Below the pieces are notes generated by a model. The model had not been told where the DNA came from. It made no database searches and saw nothing but the letters and a program-made list of their open reading frames with translations. DNA of 64,000 nt, taken from the NCBI RefSeq assembly GCF_002099425.1, contig NW_018344275.1, forward strand, positions 558,001-622,000, given 5' to 3'. Each line of letters opens with the position of its first letter. The stretch's first letter is position 1. Below are positions 54,278 through 64,000 of this stretch, piece after piece. This stretch comes from Phascolarctos cinereus (taxonomy: Eukaryota; Chordata; Mammalia; Diprotodontia; Phascolarctidae). The translations under genes and the position numbers were made by a program.

Positions 54278-55410
54278 ATGAGCAAACAAGAGAAAATAAT
54301 TCTGACCATAGAAATTTACTATGACAAGGAAGAACAAAACACTCAGAAAAAAAAAAAAAAGGTCAAAGCTACTACATCCAAAGCCTCCAAGAAAAATATA
54401 AACTGGTCTCAGGCCATGGAAGGGTTCAAAAAGGATTTTGAAAATCAAGTAAGAGAGTTAGAAGAAAAATTGGGAAAAAAGTTAGAGTAATGCAAGAAAA
54501 TCATGAAAAATGAGTCAACTGCTTTGTAAAAGAGAAACAAAAAATTACTCAAGAAAACAATGCCTTAAAAAACAGACTAGGCCAAATGGTAAACGATGTA
54601 CAAAAAAATCAGTGAGGAGAAGGATGCATTGAAAAAGTAAAATTGGCCAAATAGAAAAAGAGGCACAAAAATTCACTGAAGAAAAAAACTCTTAAAAAGT
54701 TAAATTGAGCAAATGGAAAAGGAATTACAAAAGTTCATGGAAAAAGAAATCATTCCTTAAAAATTAGAATTGAGCAAACAGAAACTAATGACTTTATGAG
54801 AAATCAATAAACAATAAAACAAAACCAAAAGAATGAAAAAAGAGGTGACAACATGAAATATCTCATTGGAAAAATAACTGACCCGGAAAATAGATCCAGG
54901 AGAAATAACTTTTAAAATTATTAGACAACCTGAAAGCCAAGATCAAAAAGGAACCTGGACATCTTTCAAGGAATTATAAAGAAAAATTGCTCTGATATTC
55001 TAGAACCAGAGGGTAAAATGGAAATTGAAAGAATCCACTGATCACCTCCTGAAAGAAATCCCAAAAAGAAAACTTCCAGGAACAGTATAGCCAAAATCCA
55101 GAACTCCTCCATCAAGGAGAAAATATTGTAAACAGCCAGAAAGAAACAACTCAAGTATGGTGGAGCCACAGTCAGGATAATACAAGATATAGCAGCTTCT
55201 TCATTAAGGGATCAGAGGGCTAGCAATATAATATTCCAGAGGGCAAAGGAGCTAGAATTACAACCAAGGTTTACCTACCCAGCAAATTGAGTGTAGTACT
55301 TCAGGGAAAAATGTATGTTCAATGATTAGAAGACTTTTAAGCATCGTTGATGAAAAGACCAGAGTTGAATAGAAAATCTGACTTCCAAATACAAGACTCA
55401 AGAGAAGCAT
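54278..55410 (+). pseudogene. L1 ORF1 (RNA-binding chaperone), degraded
   Basis: Starts MSKQEKIILTIEIYYDKEEQ. A coiled-coil-like stretch follows (MEGFKKDFENQVRELEEKLG), then scattered pieces of the RRM ('NRSRRNNF') and C-terminal domain ('atttacctacccagcaaatt', the RITYPAKLS motif of the intact family, altered). ORF1 protein normally coats L1 RNA as a trimer. The frame is open only to 54490 and then broken repeatedly. Confidence 0.8.
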
Positions 55411-55999
55411 ATAAAGGTAACCAGGAATGAGAAATCATAAGGGACTTAATAAGGTTAATCAGTTTACATTCCTACATGGGAAGATGATTTTTTAAGTCAT
55501 AAGACTTTTTCATTATTAGGGCATTTAAAAAGAGTATATATAGACAGAGGGCACAGGTGTGAGTTGAATATGAAGGGATGATATTTTAAAACAATAAAAT
55601 TCAATATGAGAGAGGAATGCACTAGGAGAAAGGGAAAGGGAGAGGTAGAATGGAGTAGAACTATCTCACATAAAAGAAGTAAGGAAAAGCTTTTACAGAA
55701 GAAGGGAAGATGGGGGAGGTGAATGGGGAGTTAGTGAACCTTACTGTGATCAGAATTGGCTCCAAGAGGGAAGACCATACACACTCAATTGGGTATAGAA
55801 ATCTATCTTACTCTACAAGAAAATGGGAGGGAAAGGGGATAAGAGAAAAGGATGGGTGATAAAAGGGAGGACAGATTGAGGGAAGGGGTACTCAGAAGCA
55901 AAACACTTTTGAGGAGAGACAGGGTGAAAGGAGAGAATAGAATAAGCAGAAGGGAAACAGGATGAAGGGAAATGGCAATCATAACTGTGAAAAAAAATT

Positions 56000-56660
56000 G
56001 AAGCAAGTTTCTCTGATAAAGGCTTCATTTCTCAACATATAGAGAATCAAGTCAAATTTATAAAAATAAGAGCCACTTCCCAATTGATAAATGATCAAAA
56101 AAGGAAGTTTCAAAATGAAATAATCAAAGGTATCTGTAGCCATATTTTTAAAAAATGCTCTAACTCACTACTGATTGGAGAAATGCAAATTAAAATAATT
56201 CTGAGGTACTACCTCATGCCTACTAGATTAGCTAATAGGACAGAAAAGGAAAATGAAAAATGTTGGAGGGGAAGTGGGAAAAATGAGACATTAATGTACT
56301 GTTGGTGGAGTTGTGAATTGGTTCAACTATTCTCTAGAGCAATTTGGAACTATGCCCAAAGGGCTATAAAACCATGCATATCCTTTAACCTAGCAATACC
56401 ATTACTAGGTCTGCATCCAAAAAGAAATAAAAAAAGGAAAATGATTTATATGTACAAAATTATTTATAGTTGCTCTTTTCTGGTGGCAAAGAAATAGAAA
56501 TTGAGGGGATGCCCATCAATTTGGGAACGGCTGAACAAATCACAAAATTATGATATGTGGTTGTAATGGAATATTATTGTGCTATAAGAAATGATGAGCA
56601 AGATGCTCTCAGAAAAACCTGAAAGACTTACAGAAATTGATGCAAAGTGAAATGTACTAC
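56000..56660 (+). pseudogene. L1 ORF2 C-terminal domain fragment
   Basis: The open part at 56084-56497 reads SNSLLIGEMQIKIILRYYLMP, then CWRGSGKNETLMYCWWSCELVQLF, then ISFNLAIPLLGLHPK. This is the Cys-containing C-terminal segment of L1 ORF2 (CWRGCGEIGTLLHCWWDC in human L1), continuing in other frames to 'attattgtgctataagaaat' near 56575. RT and endonuclease are not present in the element. Confidence 0.87.
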
Positions 56661-57299
56661 ATACAAAGTAATGGCAATATTGTAAGATGATCAGCTGTGA
56701 ATGACTTAGCTATTCTCAGCAATACAATGATCCAAGACAACTCTGAAGGACTTATGATGAAAAATTCTATCCGACCCCAGAGAAAGAACTAATGGTGTCT
56801 GAATACAGATTGAAGCATATTTCTTTTACTTACATCATTTTTCTTGAGGTTTTTTTTTCTCCTATATTTTCTCTCACAATATGACTAACATGGAAATATT
56901 TTTTGCATGATTTATTTTGAATTTCTTGCCTTCTCAATGAGGGTAGAGAGTAGGGATAGAGGAAGGGAGAGAATTTGGAACTCAAAGTTAAAATTTGTTT
57001 TTATATGCAAAGGAAGAAAAATGAAATACTAAACAAGAGAAAAAAGACTTGGGAAATAAATTGAAAGTAGTTCCATGACACTGTATCTTTGTCTTAGATC
57101 AACACCTTCTAGAAGGGTTCCATTACTTTCAAAATTCCTCCACATATATGATTCTCTATTTTAATGCTGAAATATTCCTGAGTGGTAGGGAGGAGTATTA
57201 TTATATAAGAAACTTATTGTATATTAAATGAAATTATAGGTATATATGTACATATGCATGTGTGTGTGAATTCTCCAGATGAAGTATTCCAGTAACATT

Positions 57300-57720
57300 C
57301 TCTTTAAAACTGTGAGACCCATTTGATTCCCTCATTATCCAAAGAAGGCCAAAAACCTGGATTAGCCAATCAAGAGAATGATTTGAGCTCTTCTGAACTA
57401 ACATATTAATAATCCTTTGCAATGCCCTCTGAGTGAACCCAAAATTCTTCTGCTGTATCAACAATCACAAGACTGGATTAAGCTTTCACAAACATCCTAA
57501 GCCAGGGTCACTTCCTTGCTTATTGGGAAGTATAATCTTAGCTGACAGAAGGCCACACATCCTGAGTCAGAAGCTCTTCCTTGCTTCATGGCTTTATTAT
57601 CTGTGCAGCCTAACACCAAAGTGAGCTCAGTTTCAACTACAGCTCCCATGCATGCATGCCCACCCTCTTTGAGATAAATAAACTCATGTATATTCTGTTT
57701 GTCTTATTTAGACAAAACTC
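57300..57720 (+). mobile_element. Possible LTR remnant
   Basis: From about tgtgagaccc (57310) to the 57700s. 'cctaagccagggtcacttcc' and 'cctgagtcagaagctcttcc' (57497 and 57560) are an internal imperfect duplication of about 65 bases. 'agataaataaactcatgt' near 57675 could be a polyadenylation signal region. Ends and duplications were not found, so this is tentative; if an LTR, an old fossil. Confidence 0.3.
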
Positions 57721-57844
57721 TGGAGGTTGGAAAAACCAAATACCTTTTAGGCTTGTATGTATTTGTGTCTATATGTGTTTGGATTTATCTGACCTTTACA
57801 AATCAGGATATCAGTCTTCAAGTGATTTAGAGACACTGTGACAA

Positions 57845-57965
57845 AAACTCAGCTGAACACTAATAATTTCCCAAGATCATACAGCTATTTAGTACCTAAG
57901 GCATAATTTGAACTCAGATCTTCTTGATTCCAAGAATAAGAAACATTCTGTCCACTGTGCTCCTA
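57845..57965 (-). repeat. MIR-type SINE core, antisense
   Basis: 'caagatcatacagctattta', 'taatttgaactcagatcttc' and 'attctgtccactgtgctcct'. Confidence 0.7.
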
Positions 57966-58164
57966 GGTGGTAAAAGCTGGACCAGTCACAATTAGAGGGA
58001 GCTAATTGGAGCCAAGATTCAAGGGATAGGAACCAAAGGCTCAGTAATGGGGAAACAACAGGATAGCTAGACAAAGAGTTTGTCCCACTTCTCATTCAGT
58101 GTATGTAAGGAAGCATTCAAATGGGGCCTGCCCTAAAGGCTTCCCAGAATTCCCTTCAATTAGA

Positions 58165-58345
58165 GAACTGAGGCAGTGTGGTACAATGGAAAGAATGCTA
58201 GATTTGGAGTCGGAGGACCTGAGTTTGAATCTCAGTTCTGTTTCTTTGTACCTGTATTAACTTCTCTATGCCTCAGTTTCTTCATCTGTAAAATGAAGAG
58301 CTGGACTAAATGACCTTTAAAATCATTTCCAGTTGTGGCTGCATC
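58165..58345 (+). repeat. MIR-type SINE, sense
   Basis: 'gaggcagtgtggtacaatgg', 'gacctgagtttgaatctcag', 'tatgcctcagtttcttcatc' and 'gctggactaaatgaccttta'. Confidence 0.85.
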
Positions 58346-59516
58346 ATCCAAGGATTTCTCATCATCAAATTGTGCTTGTATATTCATAGCAGTAATTCTC
58401 TGTATGCCATGACTCACAATCATGGAAGTCACCTTTCATGAAAGAAAAACTTTTCACTTGGTTTTATTTTTAATATTATAAAACCAACATGTAATAATAG
58501 CCTACCTTTCCTAAGGTTAAAAAGCATCCTACATGGTTGTTTACTGAGGTTCCCTTGTTTCTAGACTATAAAGCTTAAAATGACTCATTCAGTCCCCAGA
58601 CTTTGGGTCCAATGGGAACAATGGAATCTTTTAGTTCCACTTTGTGGGATGAAGATTGGAAGTAGATTCAAACAACACTCTCCACAATATATGCTAGGCT
58701 AGAGGGAGAATGAAGGAGGTAAACAACCGAACATTTGTCCAAAATTAGAAGAATGAATCTGTGGGCAGAACCTGATTGAAACCTAGCATTCCTTGCTTCC
58801 CTAGTTGATGTCTAATTCCCAGGTACATTAACTTGACCTTTCAAGTTATGAGGAGGAAAGAAATGTGTGCTACTTTTAAAATTTAAAAAAATTTTTTTTT
58901 ATTACCAGGAAGGAACTATGTTTGTAAACTGTTATATTTCTTTGCTAGGCTTAGAGAATGCAGCAAGCCATTCTCTGGGGTAACTCTGGTTTCTGTATTG
59001 ACCTTCTGTATTGACCTTCAGATGTTTTCTACTCTGAAGCATTATCTGGAGGTTTTGGTAAGGAAGGCATTGAAGGAAATAGTCAAAAAAAGGGAAAAAC
59101 AAGCCAGTTCTCACGAAAGAGCAAATGATGTTGTGGCTGCCAGTGATGACTACTGACATTTTGATAGTGTTGTAAAGTTTGCAAAGTGGTTTCTGAAGAA
59201 AGAAGAGAGTCATTGAAGCATTTTAAAATGCTTCAGAGCATGCACAGAGAAAACATAAGGAAGTTCAGAAGGAAATACAGACAAACAGAACAGCTTTGAA
59301 AATACATGTTGAATTTATTATACAGTCTTTAAAAAAGCAGCTGTAAGTATTAGATTCATGCTTTCACCTATAATCCTCTTTTTCAGTACTATCATGTATA
59401 TGGAAATGGTCTTCTTTGTGTATGTGTGTACATTAAATTCAGAATAAAAAAATTAAAAGTGCTTTCTATACGTTGTCATGAGGGCATTTAAGAATTCTGT
59501 GGCCCAAAAATAGGGC
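58346..59516. other. Low-copy DNA with a 22-bp perfect palindrome
   Basis: No repeat family recognised. 'ctgtattgacctt' is duplicated in tandem at about 58994-59019. The palindrome at 59214-59235 has half-site tgaagcatttt. The frame at 58932-59213 shows no domain. Confidence 0.45.
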
Positions 59517-60379
59517 AAGAAAGATGAAAGGTGGGGGGTGGAGCCAAGATGGCAGAGTAAAAGCAGCGACTTGCTTGAGCTGTCCTCCAAATCCCTCCAA
59601 ATACCCATAAAAAATGGCTCTAAACAAATTCTAAAGCACCAGAATCCACAAAAAGACAGAGTAAAACAAATTTCCAGCCCAAGACAGCCTGGATGGTTGA
59701 TTGGAAAGGCATATAACATCAGGCAGGGAGAGGAGCTCAGTTGGGTATGGGCGTGCAGGCCGCAGTGAACCTAGAGCAGGCCTCAGAGAACTGAATCATG
59801 GCAGCTGTGGCAGCTTCCAAACTCCTCAATCCACGAACGCCAAAGACAACTTAGAAGGTCAGTGGGAAAAGTCTGTTTTTGCAGTGAGAGAAGAGCTAGG
59901 TCAGAGCCAGTTCCAGAGAACAGAGGGTAGAGCGCGGGTGGCTGTGTCCTAAGCTTCTGGCCCACAGACTGAGGGGGAATCCAGTGGCTGATCAGAGGGG
60001 GACTGCAGGGATCTCTTTGCTGGTGCTGAGGCAGGAATCTCTTGCTTTGTCCGTGTTTGGATCTGGGTCACAATTCTGGGTGGCAGTGCTGGGGTGAGGA
60101 GGAGCACTGGCATGGTGGAGCTTGTAGTGGTTGTGGAGAGGAATCCCTCCTCATAGTTACAGGACAGAAAGGAATACTAATAGTCAAAGGCCAGGAAAGG
60201 AGTAAACACCTCACCCCTTATCATACCACCTTGGAAGAACTGAAAATTTACAGGGCCCTACAAGTATCTCTGAAAACAGCTGTACAAACCCCCCAAAGCT
60301 TGGGACAGTACATTCTCCACATTGGAAGCAGACTTTTACCTTAGCAAAGATTTTAAAACTCAAGTAATTGGCCAGGATC

Positions 60380-61426
60380 ATAAGCAAGCAGCACAAAAAA
60401 AGTCAGACTATATTATCTTACTTTGGTGAAAAAGAAGAACAAAATATGCAACCAGAAGAAGACAACAAAGTCAAAGCTCCTACATCCAAAGCCTCCAAGA
60501 AAAATATGAATCAGTTCCAGGCCTTGGAAGAGCTCAAAAGGGATCTTGAGAAGCAAGTAAGGGAAGTAGAGGAAAAACTGAGAGTGATGCAAGAAAATCA
60601 TGAAAAACAAGTCAACAGCTTGCTAAAGGAGACCCAAAAAAATACTGAAGAAAATAACACCTTAAAAAATAGCCTAACCCAAATGGCAAATGAGGAGAAG
60701 AATGACCTAAAAAGCAAAATTGGCCAAATGGAAAAGGAAGTCCAAAAGCTTACTGAAGAAAATGCTTCCTTAAGAATTAGAATAGAGCAATTGGAAGATA
60801 GTGACTTTATGAGAAATCAACACAGTAGAAAATCAAAAGAATGAAAAATTAGAAAACAATGTGAAATATCTCATTGGAAAAACAACTGACCTGGAAAATA
60901 GATCCAGGAGAGAGAATTTAAAAATTATTGGACTATCTGAAAGCCATGATCAAAAAAGATCCTAGACATCATCTTTCAAGAAATTATCAAGGAAAACTGC
61001 CCTGATATTTTAGAACCAGAGGGCAAAATAGAAATTGAAAGAATCCACTGATCTCCCCCTGAAAGAGATCCCCAAAGGAAAACTCCTAGGAATATTGTAG
61101 CCAAATTCCAGAGTTCCCAGGTCAAGGAGAAAATATTGCAAGCAGCCATAAAGAAACAATTCAAGTACTGTGGAAACACAATCAGGATAACACAAGAATT
61201 AGCAGTTTCTACATTAAGGGACTGCAGGGCATGGAATATAATATTCCAGAGGGCAAAGGAGATAGGATTACAACCAAGAATCACCTACCCAGCAAAACTG
61301 AGTATAATCCTTCAGGGGAAAAAATGGTCATTCAGTGAAATAGAGGACTTTCAAACATTCTTGATGAAAAGACCAGAGCTGAATAGAAAATTTGGCTTTC
61401 AAATAGAGGACTCAAGTGGAACATGA
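60380..61426 (+). pseudogene. L1/HAL1 ORF1 (RNA-binding trimeric chaperone), nearly complete
   Basis: ORF1p coats LINE RNA and forms coiled-coil trimers. Present in order: N-terminal tail (ISKQHKKSQTILSYFGEKEE), a long coiled coil at about residues 45-150 (ALEELKRDLEKQVREVEEKL, then ENNTLKNSLTQMANEEKNDL and QKLTEENASLRIRIEQLEDS), the RRM start (NRSRRENLKIIGLSESHDQK, compare human RPNLRLIGVPE), and the C-terminal domain (AAIKKQFKYCGNTIRITQEL, LQPRITYPAKLSIILQGKKW, MKRPELNRKFGF), ending at TGA 61424-61426. The expected ATG at 60380 reads ATA. A frameshift near 60829, another near 60955 and an in-frame TGA at 61049 break it. About 345 codons, a usual L1 ORF1 length. Confidence 0.9.
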
Positions 61427-61560
61427 AGAGGTAAACAGGAAAGAGAAATCACAAGAGACTTATTAAAGTTGAACTGTTTACATTCCTGCATGGAAAGATG
61501 ATATTTATAACTCATGAGATCTTTGTCAGTATTAGGGTAGTGGGAAGGGGAAAATTATAT

Positions 61561-61566
61561 GTATGT

Positions 61567-61622
<56 letters not shown>

Positions 61623-61642
61623 ATAGATAGGTAGATAGATGG
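61561..61642 (+). repeat. (TAGA)n microsatellite
   Basis: About 13 perfect GATA/TAGA units then imperfect ones, inside the 3' region of the HAL1-like element. It must have arisen after, or been carried by, that element. Confidence 0.96.
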
Positions 61643-62503
61643 CACAGGGTAAGCTGAAGATGAAGGGGTGATATCTGGAGAATAAAATTAAGAGGGGAGA
61701 GAGGATTATACTAGGAGAAGGAGAAAGGGAGAGGTAGAATGAGGTACATTATCTTGCACAAAACAGACAAGAAAAGGTTCTTACAGTGGAGGGGAAACAG
61801 GAGAAGGTGAGAGGAAATGAGGGAATCTTATTCTCATAGGATTTGGCTTAAGGAGGGAATAACATACACGCTCAATTGGGTATGGAAATCTGTGTTACCC
61901 TACAGGAAAATAGGGGAGGAAGGGGACAAGAGAGCAAGGGGATGATACAGAGGAGAGCAGATTGGGAAAAGGGTAACCAGAAGGAAGTACTTCTGAGGAG
62001 GGACAGGGTCAAAAGAAAGAATAGAATAAATTGGGCGGGGGGCAGATAGGATTAAGGGAAATAGTTCTTCACAACTTGTCTACTATGGAAGTGTTTTGCA
62101 TAACTGCACTCATAGGGCCTGTATTGACTTGCTTGCTTTTTCCATGAGGGTGGGTGGGGTGGGAGGAAGGAGAAAATTTGGAACCCAAAGTTTTAAAAAC
62201 ACATGTTTTTTAAAAAAAATGTTTCCACGCAACTGGGAAATGAGAAATACAGGAAATGAGGTATAGAAATCTATCCTGCCCTACAGGAAAGTAGAAGGGG
62301 AAGAGGATAAGAGAGGTGGGGGGGGGAGAGACAGAGGGGAGGGCAGACTAGGGGAAGGGATATTCAGAATGCATGCCATCTTGGGATGCGGGAGGGGCAA
62401 GATGGGGTGAAAATATGGAATTCAAAATCTTGTGGAAGTAAATGTTGAAAACTAAAAATAAATAAATTTATATTTAAAAAAAAGTAAAGAAAGATGAAAG
62501 GTG

Positions 62504-63210
62504 CCTTCAAATATCTCTTTAAGCTCTGGGTTCAAGGCCTGGTTCAGAGAGAAAACCTGGGACGTAGCCTTGGGTGGGGGAAAGAGGAGAGGGACAGAAG
62601 AGGGGGAGAGATGAAGCACCTCTGGAACATATGAGTAGAACCCCTGAAAACTATGAGGCATCATCAGGGCAAGACCAGGGCATAGAGGAGCTCACCTGCA
62701 GTGAGGAAACAACCTTTCTCCTAGCTTCCTGTTTTCACAAGTTGTCCTTGGTATCTAGGTATTAAACTGTTTTTCCTACCTGTTGAAGGACTACATGGAC
62801 TCTAAGGTACTTTCTAGCTCTGGGATTCTATGAATATAAGTGCTATCAATGCCTTTAAAATGTCAGCACCTCCTAAGACAAAGCACTGGTCACCCTATCC
62901 TAGTTATGGCTCTGTGCATTATCACCAATCCTGCACAAAGCTATGCCTTACCAAGAGTGCTGGCTGAGTTGCAGAATCTAATAAATTGATTTTTTTTCTG
63001 GTTCCCATTAAATCCCTAGTTCATAAATTTCGTTGAATTGTCTCAGGTATAGAACTGAGAACCTTCAAAGTGTCACAGCTGATATTGATTCAAAATTATG
63101 AAATTGGATCCAGTTGTAGTATTGAAAAATCTGTCATGTTATGCCCTTGTACATGGATTTACACTAGGGACTTTCAGCCTGTGAATCAGAATAACTTGGA
63201 GAGCCAAGAA
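62504..63210. other. Low-copy DNA
   Basis: A MIR 3' scrap at 62785-62835 ('aaggtactttctagctctgg'). No gene. Confidence 0.45.
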
Positions 63211-63214
63211 TACG

Positions 63215-63345
63215 TTTCTGAAAGGCATTGGACCTGGGTTTGAATCCTAGATCAGCCTAGCCTCACCCAGATGCTAACTATATGAATCTGACCAAATAAT
63301 TCAACTTTCCTGAGCCTCAGTTTTTTTTCACATAAAATAAAAGAA
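63215..63345 (+). repeat. MIR-type SINE, sense
   Basis: 'ggacctgggtttgaatccta', 'aatctgaccaaataattcaa' and 'ctgagcctcagttttttttc'. Confidence 0.7.
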
Positions 63346-63649
63346 TAGCCTTATGATTTTATTAGTATAGGACCTCCCCTAGGAAAAAACTCTTCTGCCA
63401 CTGTCTGTCAGTAGTTTCCCTGCAAAATAAGAATCTTAGAGTTGCCTAGAAGAGAGGTGTTAATCAGAGAGTCCACAAAGCTTCCAAACATGGCCACAAT
63501 CAGAATAAAAGGTATTTGGGAAATATTTAGCAAAATAAATAAAAATATAATAGAAGGTAAAGAATGCCAATTTGTCATTTTCTGTGTATGGATTAGTGGC
63601 TGGTCTCTATTTCTATTTGAGTTGGACATCACTGGACTACATTAAAGAG
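63346..63649. other. Low-copy AT-rich DNA
   Basis: The overlapping 67- and 74-codon frames on opposite strands show no domain. Confidence 0.4.
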
Positions 63650-63765
63650 GGGTTAAATGACTTGTCCAGGGTCACACAACTGGTATGTATCAGAGACAGG
63701 ACTCAGACCCAGGTCCTCCTGCCTGCTCTCTATCCATTATGTCACATTGACTCTCTCACATATAA
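63650..63765 (-). repeat. MIR-type SINE core, antisense
   Basis: 'ttaaatgacttgtccagggt', 'gacaggactcagacccaggt' and 'tctctatccattatgtcaca'. Confidence 0.75.
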
Positions 63766-63904
63766 AATGGTGATAATGTCTACCCTGTCTGTGTGACAGA
63801 TTGTTGAGAGATAGAGTGGCAAGATAAAAAGAACACTGGACTTGCATGATTAGATCACAATAAGTGATTTGGAACAGGGAGAGAACTTTGATTCCTTTAA
63901 TTCT

Positions 63905-64000
63905 AGAAACCAACATTTATTTTATAGGTAACAATCATTCAATAGAAAACAAATCTGAGACTCAGAGGATATATGACTTATCCAAGATCACACAGGTAGC
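63905..64000 (-). repeat. MIR-like SINE core, antisense, cut by window end
   Basis: 'aaatctgagactcagaggat' and 'atgacttatccaagatcaca' match the reversed MIR core; the rest lies outside the window. Confidence 0.6.

Larger units (their letters stand above)
53581..57041 (+). mobile_element. Complete L1-type element with ORF1 and ORF2 C-terminus but no endonuclease or RT
   Basis: A TSD aaaagactt(a)ggg at 53568-53580 and 57042-57053 brackets about 3.46 kb. The 5' end 'tggagccaagatggtggagt' is the L1 5' UTR start. ORF1 opens with ATG 54278 and continues in pieces to about 55410. A purine-rich spacer (55430-55980) matches 61430-62060 of the 59.5-kb element. At about 55985 it switches to the last 500 codons' end of ORF2 ('ctctgataaaggcttcattt') and runs on to an L1 3' UTR and an A-rich tail. 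About 2.5-3 kb of ORF2 (endonuclease and RT) is absent. The ORFs have many breaks. Confidence 0.85.
59534..62486 (+). mobile_element. Complete HAL1-like ('half-L1') element, sense
   Basis: An exact 17-base TSD (aagaaagatgaaaggtg) at 59517-59533 and 62487-62503 brackets 2.95 kb. The 5' UTR opens 'gtggagccaagatggcagag' and is G/C-richer than its surroundings. ORF1 follows (60380-61426). Instead of ORF2 there is about 1 kb of purine-rich 3' sequence with a (TAGA)n run. It ends in 'gcatgccatcttgggatgcg', 'aaatatggaattcaaaatct' and an A-rich tail matching the L1 3' end at 15777-15870. The exact TSD makes it the youngest of the three ORF1-only elements here. HAL1 families (L1 with ORF1 only) are known from mammals including marsupials. 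Confidence 0.9.

Noticed and set aside
1-64000. CRISPR arrays, operons, riboswitches, bacterial promoters or terminators
   Set aside because: The sequence is vertebrate nuclear DNA; spaced repeats here are microsatellites or SINE copies, and nothing prokaryotic was seen.

Overview
The window is repeat-dense, AT-rich, CpG-poor mammalian nuclear DNA, almost certainly marsupial. It holds many tRNA-headed CORE-SINEs whose head reads ggggcagctaggtggtgcag, L1 elements of marsupial type, and old MIR, L2 and CR1/L3 copies. Alu and B1 are absent, although two decayed 7SL RNA copies are present. The SINE head looks more like the Australian marsupial form than the opossum form, so an australidelphian host is my best guess (moderate confidence). 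I see no intact host protein-coding gene and no convincing exon. The longest open frames are pieces of LINE ORFs or translated microsatellites. The stretch is best read as intergenic or deep-intronic.

Layout: 1-12.9 kb holds low-copy DNA, L2/MIR fossils, an antisense L1 3' end (3.5 kb), a SINE with a 262-bp AAAG tail (5.0-5.4 kb), a hAT remnant (6.4 kb), a MIR split by an L1 (9.1-10.1 kb) and four tandem units of about 72 bp (12.0-12.3 kb). At 13.06-15.91 kb a SINE and a 5'-truncated L1 share one target-site duplication (TSD). 16-22.6 kb is SINE/L2 fossils and microsatellites. 22.9-24.9 kb is an antisense CR1/L3 carrying an antisense 7SL pseudogene, followed by a probable antisense solo LTR (24.9-25.5 kb). 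27.0-29.85 kb is a complete antisense L1-type element lacking endonuclease and reverse transcriptase (RT). 30.1-33.8 kb is an L2 loaded with younger insertions. 34.8-38.2 kb holds CR1/L3, SINEs, a second 7SL pseudogene whose tail has become GGAA/GAAA repeats, and an RPL29 processed pseudogene. 39-53 kb has two more hAT remnants, L2, SINEs and a young L1 3' end. 53.6-57.0 and 59.5-62.5 kb are two more complete, TSD-bounded, ORF1-bearing 'half-L1' (HAL1-like) elements.

The most notable theme is the LINE biology. Three TSD-bounded elements in 35 kb carry an L1-type 5' end and ORF1-type sequence but no endonuclease or RT. All three keep an L1-like 3' end, which suggests they moved in trans using L1 ORF2 protein. 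With the SINE-L1 chimera, the 7SL copies and the RPL29 retrocopy, the window records many kinds of L1-machinery product. Repeat family names are from memory of consensus sequences; no database was searched.
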